A stretch of 64,000 nucleotides of DNA from Atriophallophorus winterbourni (Eukaryota; Platyhelminthes; Trematoda; Plagiorchiida; Microphallidae). The stretch spans positions 39,734-103,733 of the forward strand of contig JACCGJ010019399.1 in NCBI GenBank assembly GCA_013407085.1, given 5' to 3'. Both the position numbers and the translations under genes were made by a program. Positions 39,001-44,182 of this stretch are shown here, in pieces (the first letter of the stretch is position 1; each line of letters opens with the position of its first letter). The notes beneath the pieces are model-generated. The model saw only the letters and a program-made list of their open reading frames with translations, made no database searches and was not told the origin of the DNA.

Positions 39001-39104
39001 TTTATTGATTTTGTATTTCGGCATTTTTTAGCCTCATCTTCACGGAACATCGTCTGGCCCGGTTATATTTCGGGACGAAATTGGGGATGTATTCGCCAGT
39101 TTGA
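6609..39104 (+). CDS. TMEM94: TMEM94/ERMA-like P-type ATPase-related membrane protein, 20-exon gene
   Basis: Spliced gene encoding an orthologue of TMEM94 (KIAA0195/ERMA), a multi-pass P-type-ATPase-like protein reported in vertebrates to act in ER magnesium handling. Exons seen: 6614-6825, 6929-6990, 7029-7222, 7265-7876, 8786-~9046, 11440-12000, 14488-14778, 18417-18556, 19239-19407, 21430-~21612, 24120-24398, 27323-27422, 28735-28919, 29502-29696, 30231-30632, 33006-33196, 33457-33606, 36424-36547, 36611-36737, 39032-39104. Order follows the family: N-terminal GLTTTQAL, LLVPGDL loop, CCVDQQG site, CSDYWDG, FVYFS, GWNCHISL, IRPHLANVDNVPL, C-terminal TKLGMYSPV. Hydrophobic segments lie in exons 1, 4 and 15-19. 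Length is about 1,500 residues. Start chosen at ATG 6614, six residues before the conserved GL(S/T)T. Orthology is from recalled family sequence; transport function is inference. Confidence 0.93.
6614..6825 (+). CDS. TMEM94: TMEM94 exon 1 (start, first membrane segment)
   Basis: Begins at ATG 6614. Contains GLTTTQALNLLQRVL, which matches the N-terminal GLSTRKAL...L helix of vertebrate TMEM94, then a hydrophobic stretch (FCIFYLAGILLLIPSFW). Donor GTATGT at 6826; ends after two bases of a codon. The ORF stays open through the following 103-bp intron and stops only at the acceptor TAG. Confidence 0.85.
6929..6990 (+). CDS. TMEM94: TMEM94 exon 2
   Basis: 62-bp exon between acceptor TTTATAG and donor GTAAGT. 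Reads RRMLSIYARSHLIENLLTLL, aligned with the basic helix after the first membrane region in the family. It supplies the one base needed by exon 1 and leaves one base for exon 3. Confidence 0.85.
7029..7222 (+). CDS. TMEM94: TMEM94 exon 3 (LVPGD actuator-like loop)
   Basis: Reads FYPNFNIP...SSSFHLTFRD...NVLLVPGDLILATP, closely matching the vertebrate MYPDLHMP...LLVEGDIIALRPG segment. LVPGD is the hallmark of the P-type ATPase actuator region. Flanked by a 38-bp intron upstream (6991-7028) and a 42-bp intron downstream (7223-7264). Ends in phase 0 with donor GTAAGA. Confidence 0.93.
7265..7876 (+). CDS. TMEM94: TMEM94 exon 4 (second membrane pair)
   Basis: 204 codons in the same frame as exon 3. 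An acidic/proline-rich segment precedes two hydrophobic segments, one around 7455-7530 (IGFIFRCCLALMAIFFFIV) and one around 7600-7680 (YLFTISGIGFVPIWFCALNL), placed as in vertebrate TMEM94. The C-terminal third is Ser/Lys-rich (SSESSSIKGSSVT). Donor GTAAGT at 7877. Confidence 0.92.
7877..8785 (+). other. TMEM94 intron 4
   Basis: 909-bp intron, AT-rich, with no recognisable repeat or coding block. Confidence 0.6.
8786..9046 (+). CDS. TMEM94: TMEM94 exon 5 (degenerate phosphorylation motif)
   Basis: Acceptor TTCAG, phase 0. Carries SSICCVDQQGILSRP at about 8846-8890, equivalent to vertebrate VLCCVDKQGILSWP and to the DKTGTLT phosphorylation site of true P-type pumps. The aspartate (GAC 8861) is kept; the next lysine is glutamine. 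A His-rich, then Ser-rich tail follows. The 3' boundary is uncertain: in-phase GT sites are at 9017 and 9047, and the frame stops at 9076. Confidence 0.85.
9077..10330 (+). other. TMEM94 intron 5, 5' part
   Basis: No repeat or conserved coding segment recognised. A small variable exon could be hidden here, because the end of exon 5 is not settled. Confidence 0.4.
10331..10545 (-). repeat. SINE-like repeat family A, diverged minus copy
   Basis: Reverse-orientation core (ACTGTCAGGTTTTACAGGCA), then GGTAGTGAGACTACAG and CAATTCAACATGGTG, extending to the 5' part of the family. Confidence 0.7.
10546..11104. other. TMEM94 intron 5, middle
   Basis: No feature recognised. Confidence 0.4.
11105..11338 (+). 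repeat. SINE-like family A 3' end with expanded (CATA)n tail
   Basis: The last 40 bases of the family (ATCTTAGCCTACGCC, GGATCAGACTCGTGCTTTAA) run directly into about 195 bp of CATA units with a few CACA interruptions. The microsatellite is therefore the expanded tail of a truncated copy. Confidence 0.88.
11440..12000 (+). CDS. TMEM94: TMEM94 exon 6 (N-domain-like region)
   Basis: 187 codons in phase 0 from acceptor TTTTTAG to donor GTTAGT. HRYLSSLKPIGLSSMLNN matches vertebrate LHLTSLKPLGLNVLLNL, and LSKQIGFTAAAMKDF matches LARLIGFTPGAKELF. This corresponds to the nucleotide-binding-domain position of P-type ATPases. Confidence 0.93.
12001..12524 (+). other. TMEM94 intron 6, 5' part
   Basis: No feature recognised. 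Confidence 0.4.
12525..12616 (+). repeat. SINE-like repeat family A, plus copy (3' half)
   Basis: TTGGCCTGGGCAACCTGACA through GCCTGGATCAGGCTTGTGC; the tail has decayed to CACATAACACATCACAC. Confidence 0.85.
12617..13549. other. TMEM94 intron 6, middle
   Basis: No repeat or coding block recognised. Confidence 0.4.
13550..14115 (+). mobile_element. LINE 3' coding tail interrupted by a SINE-like insertion
   Basis: SSGNRPSGRPHLWYK (13549-13592) and, after an interruption, VKLQAGEEQMRLSTAKLARA and CGRDYSSRTRLFGHSKH (13905-14049) are the two halves of the LINE tail seen intact at 35382-35786, with its final C2H2-like finger. The break is filled by a minus family A repeat. Confidence 0.82.
13627..13850 (-). 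repeat. SINE-like repeat family A, minus copy inside LINE tail
   Basis: GCCTGATCCAGGTAAAGTGC through CAGGTTGCCCAGGCC, GTAGTGAGACTCCGGCG and GGCCAATCCATTTAGCAC, with CACAGAAGTACTGGACGATT at the 5' end of the family. Confidence 0.85.
14116..14487. other. TMEM94 intron 6, 3' part
   Basis: No feature recognised besides the polypyrimidine tract before exon 7. Confidence 0.5.
14488..14778 (+). CDS. TMEM94: TMEM94 exon 7 (SDYWDG motif)
   Basis: Acceptor TTTCAG, phase 0. QVMSQGTGDMLARLCSDYWD and the following GYDVCPIT align with the vertebrate SHGTADVVLEACTDFWDGADIYPLS; FYNRHASAAFCVGFAYAP aligns with FYQRACLSGYCSAFAYKP. This is among the best conserved blocks of the protein. Donor GTGGGT at 14779. 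Confidence 0.95.
14905..15020 (+). repeat. SINE-like repeat family A, plus copy (3' half)
   Basis: TGTCTAGGCCTGGGCAACCT through TTGTGCTTTCATACATACAT; well preserved with a short tail, next to the 3' end of the RTE element. Confidence 0.88.
15030..17720 (-). mobile_element. RTE-clade LINE, minus strand, long but inactive
   Basis: Read on the minus strand from right to left. The endonuclease N-terminus (MRTLLDVGIQAITMHSLLDY, VDVAYLSEVR, VPGVDCTYWL) is at 17666-17421. The endonuclease end (QIDNILIRAHWMSSVLDCKS, GTDHTLV) is at 17263-17054. The RT block (KLVRLIRAYYNST, GGRQGCPLSPVLFNYIVDW) is at 16090-15910. The catalytic box near 15835-15850 reads DCADH where RTE elements have YADD. A tail with CPIEYVPVFKYFGS lies at about 15620-15670. 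Many frameshifts. Resembles trematode SR2-type RTE elements. Confidence 0.87.
17721..18416. other. TMEM94 intron 7, 3' part, possibly RTE 5' UTR
   Basis: Up to about 18040 the sequence is more GC-rich than its surroundings and directly abuts the RTE coding start, so it may be that element's 5' untranslated region. The rest is unassigned. Confidence 0.4.
18417..18556 (+). CDS. TMEM94: TMEM94 exon 8 (variable linker)
   Basis: Acceptor TCATAG, donor AAG|GTCAGG; reads GFPNYPGSECYTVTQ... through a Pro/Ser-rich linker and ends after two bases of a codon. Exon 9 supplies exactly the missing base. The segment lies at a poorly conserved part of the family, so the call rests mainly on the open frame, the splice signals and the phase fit. 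Confidence 0.75.
18724..18880 (+). repeat. SINE-like repeat family A, old diverged copy
   Basis: CTAAATTGACCTGCCAATGG, GTACTGAGCTTCAT and CAGTCTCTGACTGCCC, then TTCAGGCTTGTGATTTCAT follow the family order with many changes. Confidence 0.6.
19239..19407 (+). CDS. TMEM94: TMEM94 exon 9 (GQIFLGLV / RFVYFS)
   Basis: EGQIFLGLVSLQFQANVQVV aligns with vertebrate SGQIFMGMVSSQYQARLDIV, and QACVRFVYFSR aligns with NACIRFVYFS. In P-type ATPases this is the region where the P-domain resumes after the N-domain. Acceptor CCACAG, donor GTAAAT at 19408, ending in phase 0. Confidence 0.95.
19408..20149 (+). other. TMEM94 intron 9, 5' part
   Basis: No feature recognised. Confidence 0.45.
20150..20308 (+). 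repeat. SINE-like repeat family A, diverged plus copy
   Basis: CACTGTGCTAAATTGATTTA, GTAGTGAGCTGCATG, TGTCTAGGCGTGTGCAACCT and GCTTTCATGCATACATCC. Confidence 0.75.
20309..21429 (+). other. TMEM94 intron 9, 3' part
   Basis: Mostly unassigned. 20805-20875 (TTTGATAAGGCTGACACGAC and following) resembles the 3' part of dispersed repeat family B. Confidence 0.45.
21430..21612 (+). CDS. TMEM94: TMEM94 exon 10 (GWNCHISL)
   Basis: RVFAERLGLECGWNCHISL matches vertebrate KVFAEKMGLETGWNCHISL nearly residue for residue. Acceptor TTCAAG. The 3' end is uncertain: in-phase GT sites occur at 21559 and 21613; the second was chosen to keep the longer frame. It enters the low-complexity linker conserved only in position. 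Confidence 0.9.
21613..23179 (+). other. TMEM94 intron 10, 5' part
   Basis: No coding feature. A very diverged minus copy of family A may lie at 22640-22760 (GTTGCAAGTGCCCAGAC, GCAATCCATTTTACACG). Confidence 0.4.
23180..23375 (-). repeat. SINE-like repeat family A, minus copy
   Basis: ATGAAAGCACAAGCCTGATC through ACTGTCAGGTTGCCCAATCC and GCATGCAGCTCACTACATCT, ending at CAATTTAGCACGGT. Good match over about 195 bp. Confidence 0.85.
23376..24119 (+). other. TMEM94 intron 10, 3' part
   Basis: No feature recognised. Confidence 0.4.
24120..24398 (+). CDS. TMEM94: TMEM94 exon 11 (Ser-rich linker)
   Basis: 93 codons from acceptor TTTCCAG to donor AAG|GTATCT, phase 0 at both ends. A long serine run (NTSTSSSSSLPAN) matches the disordered acidic/serine linker of the family. 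It ends YAMENK, which joins directly to SHLPCGIENIRPHL of exon 12, matching vertebrate FLEDSNRAKLPRGIHQVRPHL. Confidence 0.88.
24800..25280. other. GC-rich island in TMEM94 intron 11
   Basis: About 480 bp markedly richer in G+C than the rest of the intron, with runs such as GGGGGGTACAAAG and GGTCCCACCCCGAGCC. Short overlapping ORFs are open on both strands but match nothing I recognise. It may be the 5' untranslated part of a retrotransposon. Confidence 0.45.
25281..26309 (+). other. TMEM94 intron 11, middle
   Basis: Contains short inverted matches (ACAGAATCACAGAG at 25287 against CTTTGTGATTCTGT at 25461); otherwise no feature recognised. Confidence 0.4.
26310..26700 (-). mobile_element. LINE 3' coding tail, minus strand
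   Basis: Minus-strand ORF 26700-26377 reads LALGRSHWRHCVKRRLQAGE, EQIQLLAAERISRRRR and CERCGRDCSSRIGLFSHSKS, the C-terminus of the same LINE family as 35382-35786. 5'-truncated. Confidence 0.88.
26701..27322 (+). other. TMEM94 intron 11, 3' part
   Basis: No feature recognised apart from the C-rich tract before exon 12. Confidence 0.45.
27323..27422 (+). CDS. TMEM94: TMEM94 exon 12 (IRPHL..VDNVPL..LFTDC)
   Basis: GIENIRPHLANVDNVPLQVS then LFTDC aligns almost completely with vertebrate GIHQVRPHLQNIDNVPLLVPLFTDC. Acceptor CTCCACAG, donor GTACGT at 27423; leaves one base that exon 13 completes. Confidence 0.96.
28463..28590 (+). repeat. Dispersed repeat family B fragment
   Basis: AAGCCACTGTTGGATACGGT, CACACATGTAGATGGGCTTG and TTCTCATTTGCATGCATTTC follow the unit order seen at 1-491, joined across the unit boundary. 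Confidence 0.7.
28735..28919 (+). CDS. TMEM94: TMEM94 exon 13 (degenerate hinge motif)
   Basis: YEMLTIMQEHGETVCTVGN aligns with vertebrate MIKIMQEYGEVTCCLGS and with the pump hinge region GE.V...GDG.ND. VGNVFNIQHAPLFARGDVSI (28788 onward) keeps the shape but lacks the two hinge aspartates. Acceptor CCAG, donor GTGAGT; phases fit exons 12 and 14. Confidence 0.95.
29502..29696 (+). CDS. TMEM94: TMEM94 exon 14
   Basis: Acceptor GCTTAG, phase 0. The C-terminal FRVYDLLHE aligns with vertebrate SIIRLIEQ just before the membrane domain. If the exon ends at GAG 29696 the alignment is gapless, but the intron would start GCACGT (a GC-AG intron). A GT donor nine bases on (29706) would add Ala-Arg-Phe in frame. 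Confidence 0.85.
29936..30096 (+). repeat. (GATA)n microsatellite in intron 14
   Basis: About 160 bp of GATA units with one GATG and two or three GACA interruptions. The long minus-strand ORF over it (repeated Ser-Ile-Tyr-Leu) is an artefact of the repeat. Confidence 0.98.
30231..30632 (+). CDS. TMEM94: TMEM94 exon 15 (membrane segments, with lineage insertion)
   Basis: TRAAVNNLYLFLTLGLLAPL aligns with ARHATYGIRKCFLFLLQC; then LLLYLVGLPTLP, DAELLWL and, after about 50 extra residues rich in N, Q, F and S, LLWLTFIVTPALSLSMLGRR aligning with ILWLSCFCYPLLSISLLGK. Two hydrophobic segments are visible. Acceptor TTGTAG, donor CAG|GTCTGC; phase 0 both ends. Confidence 0.92.
30633..33005 (+). other. 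TMEM94 intron 15
   Basis: 2.37-kb intron with no recognisable repeat or coding block. Confidence 0.5.
33006..33196 (+). CDS. TMEM94: TMEM94 exon 16
   Basis: KIVRNALFVALRFLPSILLC is a membrane helix matching KKTQHYFLLCFLLKFSLTISS of vertebrates; a polar loop with NFTF and NQS follows. Acceptor TTCACAG, donor GTAGGT at 33197, ending after two bases of a codon. The next recognisable exon does not accept this phase. Confidence 0.88.
33457..33606 (+). CDS. TMEM94: TMEM94 exon 17 (upstream phase unresolved)
   Basis: The relevant frame reads HFFDRFSCFSGLSSLIQSTR then EIVFAQFIVYL, aligning with WFEDFANGLLSAQKLTAALIVLHTVF. Donor GTAAGT at 33607 leaves one base that exon 18 completes. Possible acceptors at 33435, 33456, 33471 and 33477 all give the same phase and none fits exon 16. 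A missed micro-exon or a one-base change is possible. Confidence 0.78.
33775..34665 (-). mobile_element. LINE RT C-terminus and tail, minus strand
   Basis: Minus ORF 34662-34312 has the RT catalytic block VRDVLIRDVLFADDASVIAH and SRSKTKVLGQGTVLPPVITI, LDTEIVKRIGRAAAITARL. The tail to 33775 is the reverse of the family seen at 35382-35786 but with frameshifts. 5'-truncated before motif A. Confidence 0.88.
35210..35295 (+). repeat. Dispersed repeat family B fragment
   Basis: GCTTATTTGCATACTTTGCC, ATCACACACACTCGCCATGA and TTTCATCAGGTAAAG match the central part of the 235-bp unit. Confidence 0.7.
35365..35840 (+). mobile_element. LINE 3' coding tail with C2H2-like finger
   Basis: Open at 35382-35786: RRLQWLGHVYRTENSRIPKY, GRPHLRYKDVCKRDMKALGI, RSHWRHCVKRRLQAGEEQIQ and a final CQHCGKDCSSRIGLLSHSKR. 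This is the C-terminus of a widespread endonuclease-RT LINE family in invertebrates. 5'-truncated; its reading frame is intact, so it is the best local reference for the other tails. Confidence 0.9.
36190..36305 (-). repeat. SINE-like repeat family A, minus copy
   Basis: TTTGTATGTATGAAATCACA, AGTCTGATCCGAACAAAGTA and GTCCGGTTGCCCAGGCC. Confidence 0.75.
36424..36547 (+). CDS. TMEM94: TMEM94 exon 18
   Basis: After the split codon, TPPLRTASKTAPNIRYLLSR aligns with TKPLWRKSPLTNLWWAVTV; LLALLFLTGTPI is hydrophobic. Acceptor TACAAG; the only phase-compatible donor is GTTTCA at 36548, before a 63-bp intron. Confidence 0.87.
36611..36737 (+). CDS. TMEM94: TMEM94 exon 19 (last membrane segment)
   Basis: NSIGVVLSPAVLIVGLIWVP is the last membrane helix; CINEAVSWYERR aligns with VTNEIVKLHEIR. 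Acceptor TATTTAG. Donor CG|GTGAGG at 36738; unspliced, the frame would stop at that TGA. Confidence 0.93.
36885..38060 (-). mobile_element. CR1-like LINE, 5'-truncated in RT, minus strand
   Basis: In intron 19. Minus-strand motifs from right to left: DISKAFD (motif A, about 38010), the FADD box (about 37760), then LPFNFNKCRLVNVGNR, SEEKDLDVWICSSLK and IIPRIMNTYPRPVMKYAVQ (37671-37378), and TKLVLSIRDK (about 37320). The 3' end is near 36885 (TTATGGTCTAAAAAGCACCA), as in the copy at 62824. Confidence 0.88.
38061..39031 (+). other. TMEM94 intron 19, 3' part
   Basis: No feature recognised. Confidence 0.45.
39032..39104 (+). CDS. TMEM94: TMEM94 exon 20 (C-terminus and stop)
   Basis: One base completes the split Arg codon, then LIFTEHRLARLYFGTKLGMY and SPV, followed by TGA at 39102-39104. 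The end matches vertebrate QFETKLGMNSPF, a highly conserved C-terminus, so the 3' end of the gene is secure. Confidence 0.95.
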
Positions 39105-39131
39105 CTTTATTCACTCCACTCAGGATTATCA

Positions 39132-39137
39132 AATAAA
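39132..39137 (+). terminator. Polyadenylation signal AATAAA for TMEM94
   Basis: Canonical AATAAA 28 bases after the stop codon, in AT-rich sequence. A short 3' UTR is implied. Confidence 0.7.
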
Positions 39138-39920
39138 TGTTTGAAATTGTATATCAGAATTGTATCAATGTTTTTTTTACTCATGTAATCTCTTTATATA
39201 TGATCGTTCGTTTTTTCTAGCCACCGTGGTGTCTCATGTCATCCATTAGTATTCTTTTCTTTAAATTCTTCGTTTCCAATCGGTCTCCAGGATATGCGTG
39301 GTACTCCCTTGTCATATGAGAAAAACTCAATAAATTATCCACCGTGTCTCATCGGGAGTTTATTACTCGCTATTTCACTTCATTATTTTGGAAAACGGTC
39401 AATGCAAATACCGATCAGCGTCCAAACGAGCGGCAACTATTCGCTGTCAGGCTTATTTCTAGGATTCGTGAATTTATTAATCCCAACGGTTTGCACACCA
39501 AAAAGGTTGCACGATCAGGCATCTCGTCCCGTTCCTAGTCAGTCACGGCCCTGATTCGCATTTCTTCTTTAAGTAGACTGGCTCAAAATTTTGCATAGCC
39601 GGGTTAACTTGACACGGTGTCTGGATTAGTTTCACTCTCGTGTGTGGTCAAATAGAAAGGCTACGTTTGGTTTACGTAGTGTGCATGTCAACTTGGACTT
39701 GAAGTATCTGGATTGTTTTGCGCATAACTACTCAGTACGATCAGAGATTTGAGATATTTATGCACTAGATCACCCCAACCGTAGAACGTTTTCTGTAAAA
39801 TATTGTGGTGTTGACCCTACAACGTTGCAAGAACTAGTTTTCAATCGTTCGTTTTGACGATACGGTATATTCCGCCTTTCTCAATCTGAACAAGGGCAGT
39901 GGTTCTCATAAGGATTCGAA
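39138..39920. other. Downstream flank of TMEM94
   Basis: No feature recognised. Confidence 0.4.
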
Positions 39921-40082
39921 GATTTATGGTTAAAAAAGTTAATACTTTACAACACCACAGGATTACGGTATGAATAAAACATGAAAATTACAATAGTATA
40001 AAAGCGATAGAGAATATCAAATGTAAGGCTCACGAATGATGTTCGTTTGCAAGTGCAAGTCCAATTTCGCTTTAAAAATCGC
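39921..40082 (-). mobile_element. Very short CR1 3' end, near-duplicate of 40601-40762
   Basis: 162 bp matching 40601-40762 with two visible differences and no length change. It starts at the family 3' terminus (GATTTATGGTTAAAAAAGTT) and stops abruptly at TTTAAAAATCGC, as expected of a strongly 5'-truncated insertion from the same source. Confidence 0.85.
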
Positions 40083-40600
40083 TAACAAATGTGACACGAA
40101 ACTTCCGGTATTCACGTATAAAAAATCGATGCACAGAACTAATAAACACTCGTAAATTTATGGGATTTCAATCCGAAAAATCACTATGTTGTGAATCAAA
40201 TTTACGTTCTGCATGTACTAAGAAACTTAATCAGATTAGTAAATTAGCAAGATCACTCCCGCGTTCCTTGTTAATTAGCACCTAAAATTTGTCTAAGAAG
40301 TCCTATTTTCATTTTTGGATTTCTTTTGTGTATGTATTGTACGTCGTGGCGTGATAAACCGAAAAGGAGGCCCTCCCTTCTGTCGAAATATAATCCAGAT
40401 TCAAGACCTCATTTTAAACCAGCATAGCCTACACAAACGTGTCGGGAAGCTAAAACTAATTCCAAATAGGTGCATAAGTACATAAGTGTCATTTTTATGT
40501 CACTTAGAGCGCGACTGTGCACGAGAGTACTCAAACCGTTTAGACAGTTGCTGCTCAAATGGCAGGTTATAACCCGGTAACCGGTTGGTTTTTTTTCAAG
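40083..40600. other. Spacer between two related CR1 ends
   Basis: No feature recognised. Confidence 0.4.
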
Positions 40601-43600
40601 GATTTGTGGTTAAAAAAGTTAATACTTTACAACACCACAGGATTACGGTATGAATAAAACATGAAAATTACAATAGTATAAAAGCGATAGAGAATATCAA
40701 ATGTAAGGGTCACGAATGATGTTCGTTTGCAAGTGCAAGTCCAATTTCGCTTTAAAAATCGCCAGCCAAGGAGAGTCCACCACATGTTGGGATAGGGAAT
40801 TCAAAAGAAATATAGCTCGTACGGCGAAAAAATGGCGCCGACAATCAATACGGGAACTTGGAGTGTAAAGGGATAAGGTATGTCCGCGTGTCACTTTTCC
40901 ATCACATAAGCAAGTGTTTTAGTGGATGTCCTTCGGTTGACAATTCTATAGGTCAGAATAATATCGCGTCGTATCCTTTGGGTAAAGTCACATAGACCCA
41001 GACGTCACAATCTTTCAGTGTAAGGAACATTGCGAAGACCCATCACTAACTTTGTTGCTCTATGATAGATTTTATCGAAGCGAGCAATATCTTTTCGCAG
41101 CCAAGGCACCCAGACCTCTACCGCATACTTCATGGTGGGGCGAAGGTAGACATTCATTATCCTTGGTAACGTTAACAGAGAGAATCTTCCAAGTATTCTT
41201 CGAAGGATACCTATCAATCTGTTGACCAGTCGATATATATTCTGGCAGTGCACTGTGCTCTTCAGGTTCCCGCTAAACCACACTCCAATATCTTTTTCTA
41301 ACGAGCTCCATGCTAGGTTTTCAGTTCCCAATCGATATGTCCAAAGAACATTCTTGCCAAGATGGAGCATCTTACATTTTTGTATGTTGAATGACGTGTC
41401 ATTCATGGCCGCCTAATTCGACACGCTGTCCAAATCCATTTTCAGTTTCTCATAATCCTCTGCAGAACTTATTGGAGTCCAAATTTTCATATCATCCGCG
41501 AACAGGACCATTTTGGACGTACATCAGAAAGAGGAGCGGGCCTAACACAGATCCTTGTGGGACTCCACGGGTGGTTTTGAACGTATGGGATAGCACTCCG
41601 TTAACTTTAACTCGGGCGTCGCGATCTTACAGATAGTCGCATAACCATGAGATGAGTGGTGTTCACATATTCCTGAACGCATCCGTACATTCCACTTTTT
41701 TGTTCTGCTGTGGACAACAAAACGAAGTTCATGTATGCACCTTTTCTGAACGATCTGTGAGTTACCGTCTATCTTCAGTTTCAGAAAACCTACAAGTTCG
41801 TTACATTGCGAGTCAGGGCCTATGTTGTCCGTCTGAAAATGCGGAATCTACACGAGCGATTTACTCAGGGCCAGTTTATCTACCCGGCGAACCACCCCAT
41901 TCGGAGCAAGCGATTGATGAGTACTGCAAACCAAGTCGAACACAATCACTGAATGGTCGCTAAGACCTAGTGGAGCCTGGAATTCGATCGCTTCGATAGA
42001 TTGTTCTTCCGATGTTAACACCAAATGCAAGACAGAGGGGCGGTTAGAACCTCTCCTCCGAGTACATTCGTGAACATGGTTGTATAACGAGACTGAATCT
42101 AGTACTTATCTAAATCGGTATTCTAGCGTTTGTGGGGAGTGATCGTCCCTGAGATAAAGAGTGAACAGAATAAAATCACCCATAATAAGTGTCGTTGCTT
42201 GCTGTTTGCGAGTCAAGCGCTGAAGCACTTGGACCAACCTTTCGTTGTACGATTCCGTAGATGAAGGGGACCGGTAGACCACACCAATAATGCAAACTTC
42301 ACCAGACATTAGCGTTAGAGAAAACCAAATTGTATGCTCGAGCGTGAATTCTGTCTTGTCTATTGGATGGCACTGGAGTCGATTATTGTAATAAAGAGCA
42401 ACACCACCACTTCTCTCTCGATCGTTCCTTATAAAATTCATATTTGGAATTGATATCTCCGTTTCAATCAATTGGGGAGAATACTATGTTTCTGTAATGG
42501 CGATAATATCACGTGAGTAACGCGAACATATCTCGGTTAGCTCAGCGAATTTGTTCGGAAGGCTTTGTGCATTTGTATATAAGCATCCTATAAAGTTTGT
42601 GGTGTTCAAATCATGAAAAGTTATCAAAGGGCCGACTCAGTTAGAGTCGGAATGCTCAAGTTTTTCGGAGCTATCGCTTGACATTCAGGTTGAACCTCAT
42701 CACTAGGCGTTTGTGGTTCGGTACTATCCGTTTGCTTGCTTTCGGCTATTACCCTGGGCAAGCTCAACTTGACGTTTTGGGGTAGGTATTTTCTATTAGC
42801 TTTCCATTCACGCTTCATAGTATCGGTCATTTCGGTTGTGAAGAAGGTTAGCTTCAAAAGGCTAGGACATTGATTTTTGTAGTTGACAGACCACGGTATC
42901 CTAAGTACATCTACGAGTATGGCATTTTTAATACCAATTGTTTCGGCTAGATATTTCCACTGTTTGTGGTCGTGCTCAGACTTTTACTGAGATGGTACAT
43001 CAGCAGCATCTTCCGGAACACCTAGAATTACAACACTTTTTTGATTACTTTCTTCTCGAGATTTCTGCGACGACTTTCGCTCCCATCATGGTAAGTCTGC
43101 ATGGATACGACATGTAGTCTCTGGATCACATCTAAGATGGTAAGCATTTAAGAGCACGTTTTCCACGTCCTCCGCAGATTGCATCGTTATTCTTGAAAGC
43201 CGAGGATCATGCTTGTAAGGAGAATTCAGGTGCCGGTTTAATCGAACTATTGATGAAGGAGTAACTGCGACCAGTCTCATCTGACTACACAGTTTATACC
43301 ACTCGGCTAAGTCGTGTTTTTGCTTAGCTTCGAACAGCGTTTCCTGCGACCCGGTCACGTTTGTGCATATAACATTAAGGTTTCACTCGCGGATTTTTTT
43401 TATAATCTGGGTCAGTAATTTTAGTAGTGGTTTTCCTGATTCCTTCCCGTTAGTTCGAGGAGTCACTGATCCCAATAAACGCTTCCCCATTTTAGTCACC
43501 ATCTGCGCGGTTATCTGGGCAAATGTTGGCCTGTTTGAGTAAGATGGATTTTCTACCGGCTCCTCTGCAGTATCTTCTAAGTCGGGCAACAATGGTGCCT

Positions 43601-44150
43601 TTATGACCTTGTTTATCAATTTATTCAGTTTGTGCATACTGGATTCCAATCCATTTAGACGCGTCTTAATTTCATTCTTAGGAATTTTTGCCTCCCATAA
43701 TGACGCTGTTTTTTGGCTTTGCAAGCTTGGCAAACGTAACAAACACCGGGATAAACATCTCCATTAATGATCGATACTAAATCCGAGGTTAGCGATTTGT
43801 CGCATTTAGCATGAACTTTCGACAAAAAATCGTAACACGTGACAGACTTCGCCTTAGGACTTACCGACTTTTGGCAAACTGTACACACGCAGCTCGGTGC
43901 GCTTTGTATCATTTTCGAGGTCATTCGGTCAGGATTGTGTGAAGTACAGTTCAGTGGTGTGTGCACAGGCAGTGGTTCTGTCGAGCGACGAAAAGTGTTG
44001 TTTACTAATAAGAGCAAACTCAGAATTGATTCTAACGATACGCTTCGGTATTTGATCGCACGATGTTGAATATATAACCAGTCGACGGCGAAGAATAAGA
44101 TCTTTCCAATGACGTTAATCCCTTTGCGGACTTGAATAATATTAACAGGG
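40601..44150 (-). mobile_element. CR1-like LINE with ORF1 and ORF2, minus strand, internally deleted
   Basis: From right to left: ORF1 with a PHD-like finger (CVCTVCQKS...CYDF...HAKC...CYVCQAC, about 44000-43720); the ORF1 C-terminal conserved domain (ETLFEAKQKHDLAEWYKLCS, 43358-43086); endonuclease (RNDRERSGGVALYYNNRLQC at 42440-42360, GDFILF, then APLGLSDHSVIVFDLVCS at 41965-41910). RT motif GVPQGSVLGPLLF is near 41560, followed by the C-terminal part at 41406-41005 (NIQKCKMLHLGKNV, MNVYLRPTMKYAVEVWVPWL). Most of the endonuclease-RT linker and the N-terminal RT are missing. Many frameshifts. Confidence 0.9.
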
Positions 44151-44182
44151 TTGCACGCGTAGATCCAATATGGGAAAATCAC
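43655..44182 (-). pseudogene. CR1 ORF1 with PHD-like zinc finger
   Basis: Cys/His spacing CVCTVC - CYDF - HAKC - CYVC fits the PHD-type finger found at the N-terminus of many CR1 ORF1 proteins, which bind nucleic acid or chromatin. The methionine before SKMIQSAP is a likelier start than the first in-frame one. The frame is broken after about residue 175, and the next parts continue in other frames at 43742-43383 and 43358-43086. Confidence 0.75.

Noticed and set aside
43655..44182. PHD-finger ORF as a cellular chromatin protein
   Set aside because: It is followed in order by the CR1 ORF1 C-terminal domain, endonuclease and RT on the same strand, so it is the retrotransposon ORF1.
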